From Streptomyces sp. NBC_00289 (GTDB lineage: Bacteria > Actinomycetota > Actinomycetes > Streptomycetales > Streptomycetaceae): DNA of 64,000 bases. The notes beneath the pieces were generated by a model. The model did no database searches, was not told the origin of the DNA, and saw nothing but the letters and a program-made list of their open reading frames with translations. The position numbers were made by a program, and so were the translations under genes. The stretch is taken from contig NZ_CP108046.1 of NCBI RefSeq assembly GCF_041435115.1, positions 8,432,001 through 8,496,000 on the forward strand. Direction: 5' to 3'. This document shows positions 61,699 to 64,000 of this stretch, piece by piece. Position 1 is the first letter of the stretch. Every line of letters starts with the position of its first letter.

Positions 61699-62928
61699 TC
61701 ACAGACGCACGACGATCAGCGCGGTGTCGTCGGTGGCGCCGCCCGGCGGCAGCAGTTCGAACAGGACGGCGTCCGCGAGGGCCTCGGGGTCCGCCGTCCG
61801 GTGACGGGAGAGGGAGCCGGCGAGTCGGGCCAGGCCCGTGTCGATGTCCTCGTGGCGCCGTTCGATCAGACCGTCGGTGTACAGCACCAGGGTCGCGCCA
61901 CTGGTGAACGTGGTCTCGGCCTGCGGCCGGGGGGCCGGGTCCGGACGGGCGTCGAGCGGCGGGTCGGTGGCCCGGTCGAGGAACTCCACGTGACCGTCGG
62001 GGTGGACCAGCGCGGGCGGCGGATGCCCGGCGCTGCTGTAGGTGATGGTGTGGCGCTCGAAGTCGACGAAGGTCGTGACCGCGGTGGCCGATTCCGCGCC
62101 GTCCACGACGTTGGCGTACCGCCCCAGGACGTTGAGCGCCTGGGCGGGCCCCTCGGCGACCCGGGAGGCGGCGCTCAGCGCGCTGCGCAGCTGGCCCATC
62201 ACGCCGGCCGCCGCCAGGCCGTGCCCGACCACGTCGCCGACGGAGACGCCGAGGCGCCGGCCGTCCACCAGGTCGACCAGGTCGTACCAGTCCCCGCAGA
62301 CGTTCAGCGCGCCGACGGCCGGCCGGTAGCGGACGGCGGCCCGGTGGTCGCCCACCTGCCGCGGGGCGGGCAGCATCGCCTCCTGGAGGGCGAGGGCGAC
62401 CTCACGCTCGCGGGCGTGGGCCTGGCGCAGCCGGTCGTTGAGGTCCTGGAGTTCGCGGGCCCGGGTGTACAACTCGGCCTCGAGCACCCGGCCCCGACTC
62501 CCGCCGGAGCCGCCGCGGGCCCGGATCAGCTCGGTGACCTCCTCGACCCGGTGCACCAGCAGCACCACCTTGCCGCCGGGGCCGTGCACGGGGGCGTTGA
62601 CCGGGCTCCAGTAGCGGGTCTCCCACACCCCGGGCTTGTCGGGGTCCTCCAGGTCGTAGCGCTGCAGGGCCATCGTGTCGCGCTCGCCGGTGGCCAGGAC
62701 CCGCCGCAGCGAGGCCTCCAGGTTGCGCATGCCGCTCGCGTGGGGGTCGTCCGGGTTGTCGGGGAAGACGTCGAAGAGGAAGCGGCCGACCACGTCGAGG
62801 CGCCTGCGCCCGGACACGCGCAGGAACTCCTCGTTGGCGTCCGCGTACACCAGGTCCGGCGTGAGCAGTGCCACCATGCCGGGCAGGGCCTGGAACGCCG
62901 CCGCGTAGTTGATCGCCAAGGTTTTCAT
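61699..62928 (-). CDS. PAS-domain SpoIIE/PP2C phosphatase
   Basis: A 409-residue regulator. A PAS domain (about 8-130; VALLTPDLVYADANEEFLRV) leads through a coiled coil (about 150-175) to an RsbU/SpoIIE-type PP2C phosphatase domain (about 180-409), with VCGDWYDLVDL (metal Asp), SVGDVVGHGLAAAGVMGQL, SSAGHPPPALV, LYTDGLIERR and ATDDTALIVV. Such proteins dephosphorylate anti-sigma antagonists. No HATPase or STAS gene is adjacent; the RsbW-like protein at 48604 is a distant candidate partner. Confidence 0.93.
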   Translation of the reverse strand: MKTLAINYAAAFQALPGMVALLTPDLVYADANEEFLRVSGRRRLDVVGRFLFDVFPDNPDDPHASGMRNLEASLRRVLATGERDTMALQRYDLEDPDKPGVWETRYWSPVNAPVHGPGGKVVLLVHRVEEVTELIRARGGSGGSRGRVLEAELYTRARELQDLNDRLRQAHAREREVALALQEAMLPAPRQVGDHRAAVRYRPAVGALNVCGDWYDLVDLVDGRRLGVSVGDVVGHGLAAAGVMGQLRSALSAASRVAEGPAQALNVLGRYANVVDGAESATAVTTFVDFERHTITYSSAGHPPPALVHPDGHVEFLDRATDPPLDARPDPAPRPQAETTFTSGATLVLYTDGLIERRHEDIDTGLARLAGSLSRHRTADPEALADAVLFELLPPGGATDDTALIVVRL

Positions 62929-63120
62929 GTCCCCGCCTTACCACCGGGATCACACCAGTTTCGCACGAAGCTCCCGATCAGGGCGGGGGAGCGGATCGTG
63001 TGGTAAACGGGGCGGCGGCCCTGTTGTGCCGCTCCGCCCTCACGCGGTCGTCCTGCGTGCGGGCGGAGCGCGGGGATCCGCCGGTGTCCTGCGGACCTCG
63101 GTCAGGTGGGCCGTCCGGTG

Positions 63121-64000
63121 TCAGCTCGCCCGCGTCAGCACCCTCTCCAGTGCGCCGAGCGCGCCCGCCAGCTCCTCGCCCGTGATCGTCAGCGGCGGCG
63201 CCAGGCGGATCGTCGACCCGTGGGTGTCCTTGACCAGGACGCCCTCCCGCATGAGGCGCGCGCTCACCTCGCGGCCGGTGCCGATGGCGGGGTCGACGTC
63301 GACGCCCGCCCACAGCCCGCGCGCCCGGAACCCGACGACGCCCTTGCCCACCAGGCCCGTGAGCCCGTCCCGCAGGAGGACGCCCAGCTCGGCCGCCCGG
63401 CGCTGGAACTCACCCGTCTCCAGCAGTTCCACCACCGCCGTGCCGACCGCGGCGGCGAGCGGGTTGCCGCCGAAGGTGGAGCCGTGCTCGCCCGGGCCGA
63501 GGACACCGAGCACGTCCCGGCGGCCCACCACCGCGGACACCGGGACGATGCCGCCGCCCAGTGCCTTGCCGAGCAGCACAAGGTCCGGGACGACCGACTC
63601 GTGCTCGACCGCGAGGGTACGGCCGGTGCGGCCGAGCCCGGACTGGATCTCGTCGGCGACGAACAGGCAGCCCTTGCGGTGGGTCAGCTCGCGGACGCCG
63701 GTCAGGTAGCCCTCGTCCGGGATGACGACGCCCGCCTCACCCTGAATGGGCTCCAGCAGCACGGCCGCCGTCGTCTCGTCGACCGCCGCCTCCAGCGCGG
63801 CCAGGTCGTTGTACGGGACGATGCGGAAGCCCGGCGTGAAGGGGCCGAAACCGGTCCGTGCCGTCTCGTCCGTCGAGAAGCTGACGATCGTCGTCGTACG
63901 GCCGTGGAAGTTGTCCGCCGCGACCACGATCGTCGCCCGGTCGGCCGGGACGCCCTTCACCTCGTAGGCCCACTTGCGGGCCACCTTGATGCCGCTCTCG
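63121..64000 (-). CDS. rocD: Ornithine aminotransferase (5' part cut by window end)
   Basis: A class-III PLP aminotransferase, the C-terminal ~290 residues. ESGIKVARKWAYEVKGV at the window edge continues the frame past 64000. Visible: NFHGRTTTIVSFSTD, LEPIQGEAGVVIPDEGYL, VADEIQSGLGRTG and the PLP Lys in LLGKALGGGIVPVSAVVG; the C-terminal LVKDTHGSTIRLAPPLTIT fits RocD, which converts ornithine to glutamate semialdehyde. The 192-bp gap to the phosphatase (62929-63120) shows no gene. Confidence 0.92.
   Translation of the reverse strand, partial: ESGIKVARKWAYEVKGVPADRATIVVAADNFHGRTTTIVSFSTDETARTGFGPFTPGFRIVPYNDLAALEAAVDETTAAVLLEPIQGEAGVVIPDEGYLTGVRELTHRKGCLFVADEIQSGLGRTGRTLAVEHESVVPDLVLLGKALGGGIVPVSAVVGRRDVLGVLGPGEHGSTFGGNPLAAAVGTAVVELLETGEFQRRAAELGVLLRDGLTGLVGKGVVGFRARGLWAGVDVDPAIGTGREVSARLMREGVLVKDTHGSTIRLAPPLTITGEELAGALGALERVLTRAS

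Overview
The window is very GC-rich (codon third positions almost all G or C) and has the gene content of a Streptomyces chromosome: WhiJ-type HTH/DUF397/ATPase cluster, MocR, ROK and DasR-like regulators, an ECF41 sigma factor, GTG/TTG starts, ATGA/GTGA stop-start overlaps, an actinobacterial-style c-di-AMP riboswitch, and a secreted tripeptidyl aminopeptidase beside urease genes. From memory (not checked) the order urease - tap - acyltransferase - PP2C - ornithine aminotransferase, with bio genes and purB further along, matches the conserved Streptomyces arm/core border. No tRNA, rRNA, CRISPR, transposase or prophage gene was seen.

Layout. 1-8 kb: CoA-binding protein, a CysRS-like protein overlapping a SixA phosphatase, a YigZ/IMPACT protein, the sbcD-sbcC nuclease operon, and an Lrp regulator divergent from a rhodanese. 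8-14 kb: an SDR remnant, a DUF885 protein, an Lrp regulator divergent from a PLP trans-sulfuration enzyme, a 24-bp repeat array, and a membrane-anchored ACT-GNAT protein. 14-24 kb: a SWIM/DUF6493 pair, a Tat-exported PhoD-type phosphatase with a PHO-box match, MocR divergent from an EamA transporter, and an alpha/beta hydrolase whose 3' end overlaps the transporter antisense. 24-31 kb: ECF41 sigma factor, GntR/UTRA and ROK regulators facing each other across a terminator, and a two-component system divergent from an ABC exporter with a large palindrome between them. 31-41 kb: mug-purB, an SGNH hydrolase whose 3' end lies in a 23-bp repeat array, two CNNM/CorC-type proteins, a GNAT, and a LolCDE/MacB-type ABC pair.

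41-47 kb: an RHH/degenerate-Fic gene pair, a METTL7-like methyltransferase, then bioB-bioA-bioD on the minus strand with bioF divergent. 47-52 kb: the WhiJ-like trio, a DUF6328 membrane protein, an NlpC/P60 cell-wall hydrolase behind a ydaO-type riboswitch, a ClpP-like protein with altered active-site residues, and an orphan Phd/YefM antitoxin with a double TGTACA operator. 53-57.6 kb: ureABC-F-G-D with a GlnR-box match upstream. 57.6-64 kb: tap, an epimerase-like protein, a 34-bp repeat array, an acyltransferase, a PAS-SpoIIE/PP2C phosphatase, and rocD, cut by the window edge.

Functionally, nitrogen supply (urease, ornithine aminotransferase, GlnR site), phosphate scavenging (PhoD, PHO box), biotin synthesis, envelope maintenance and many small regulators are interleaved. 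The least explained items are the ClpP-like protein lacking the canonical Ser, the RHH/Fic and orphan Phd modules, the SWIM-DUF6493 pair, the Cys/His-rich BioB tail, and three tandem-repeat arrays at gene 3' ends.
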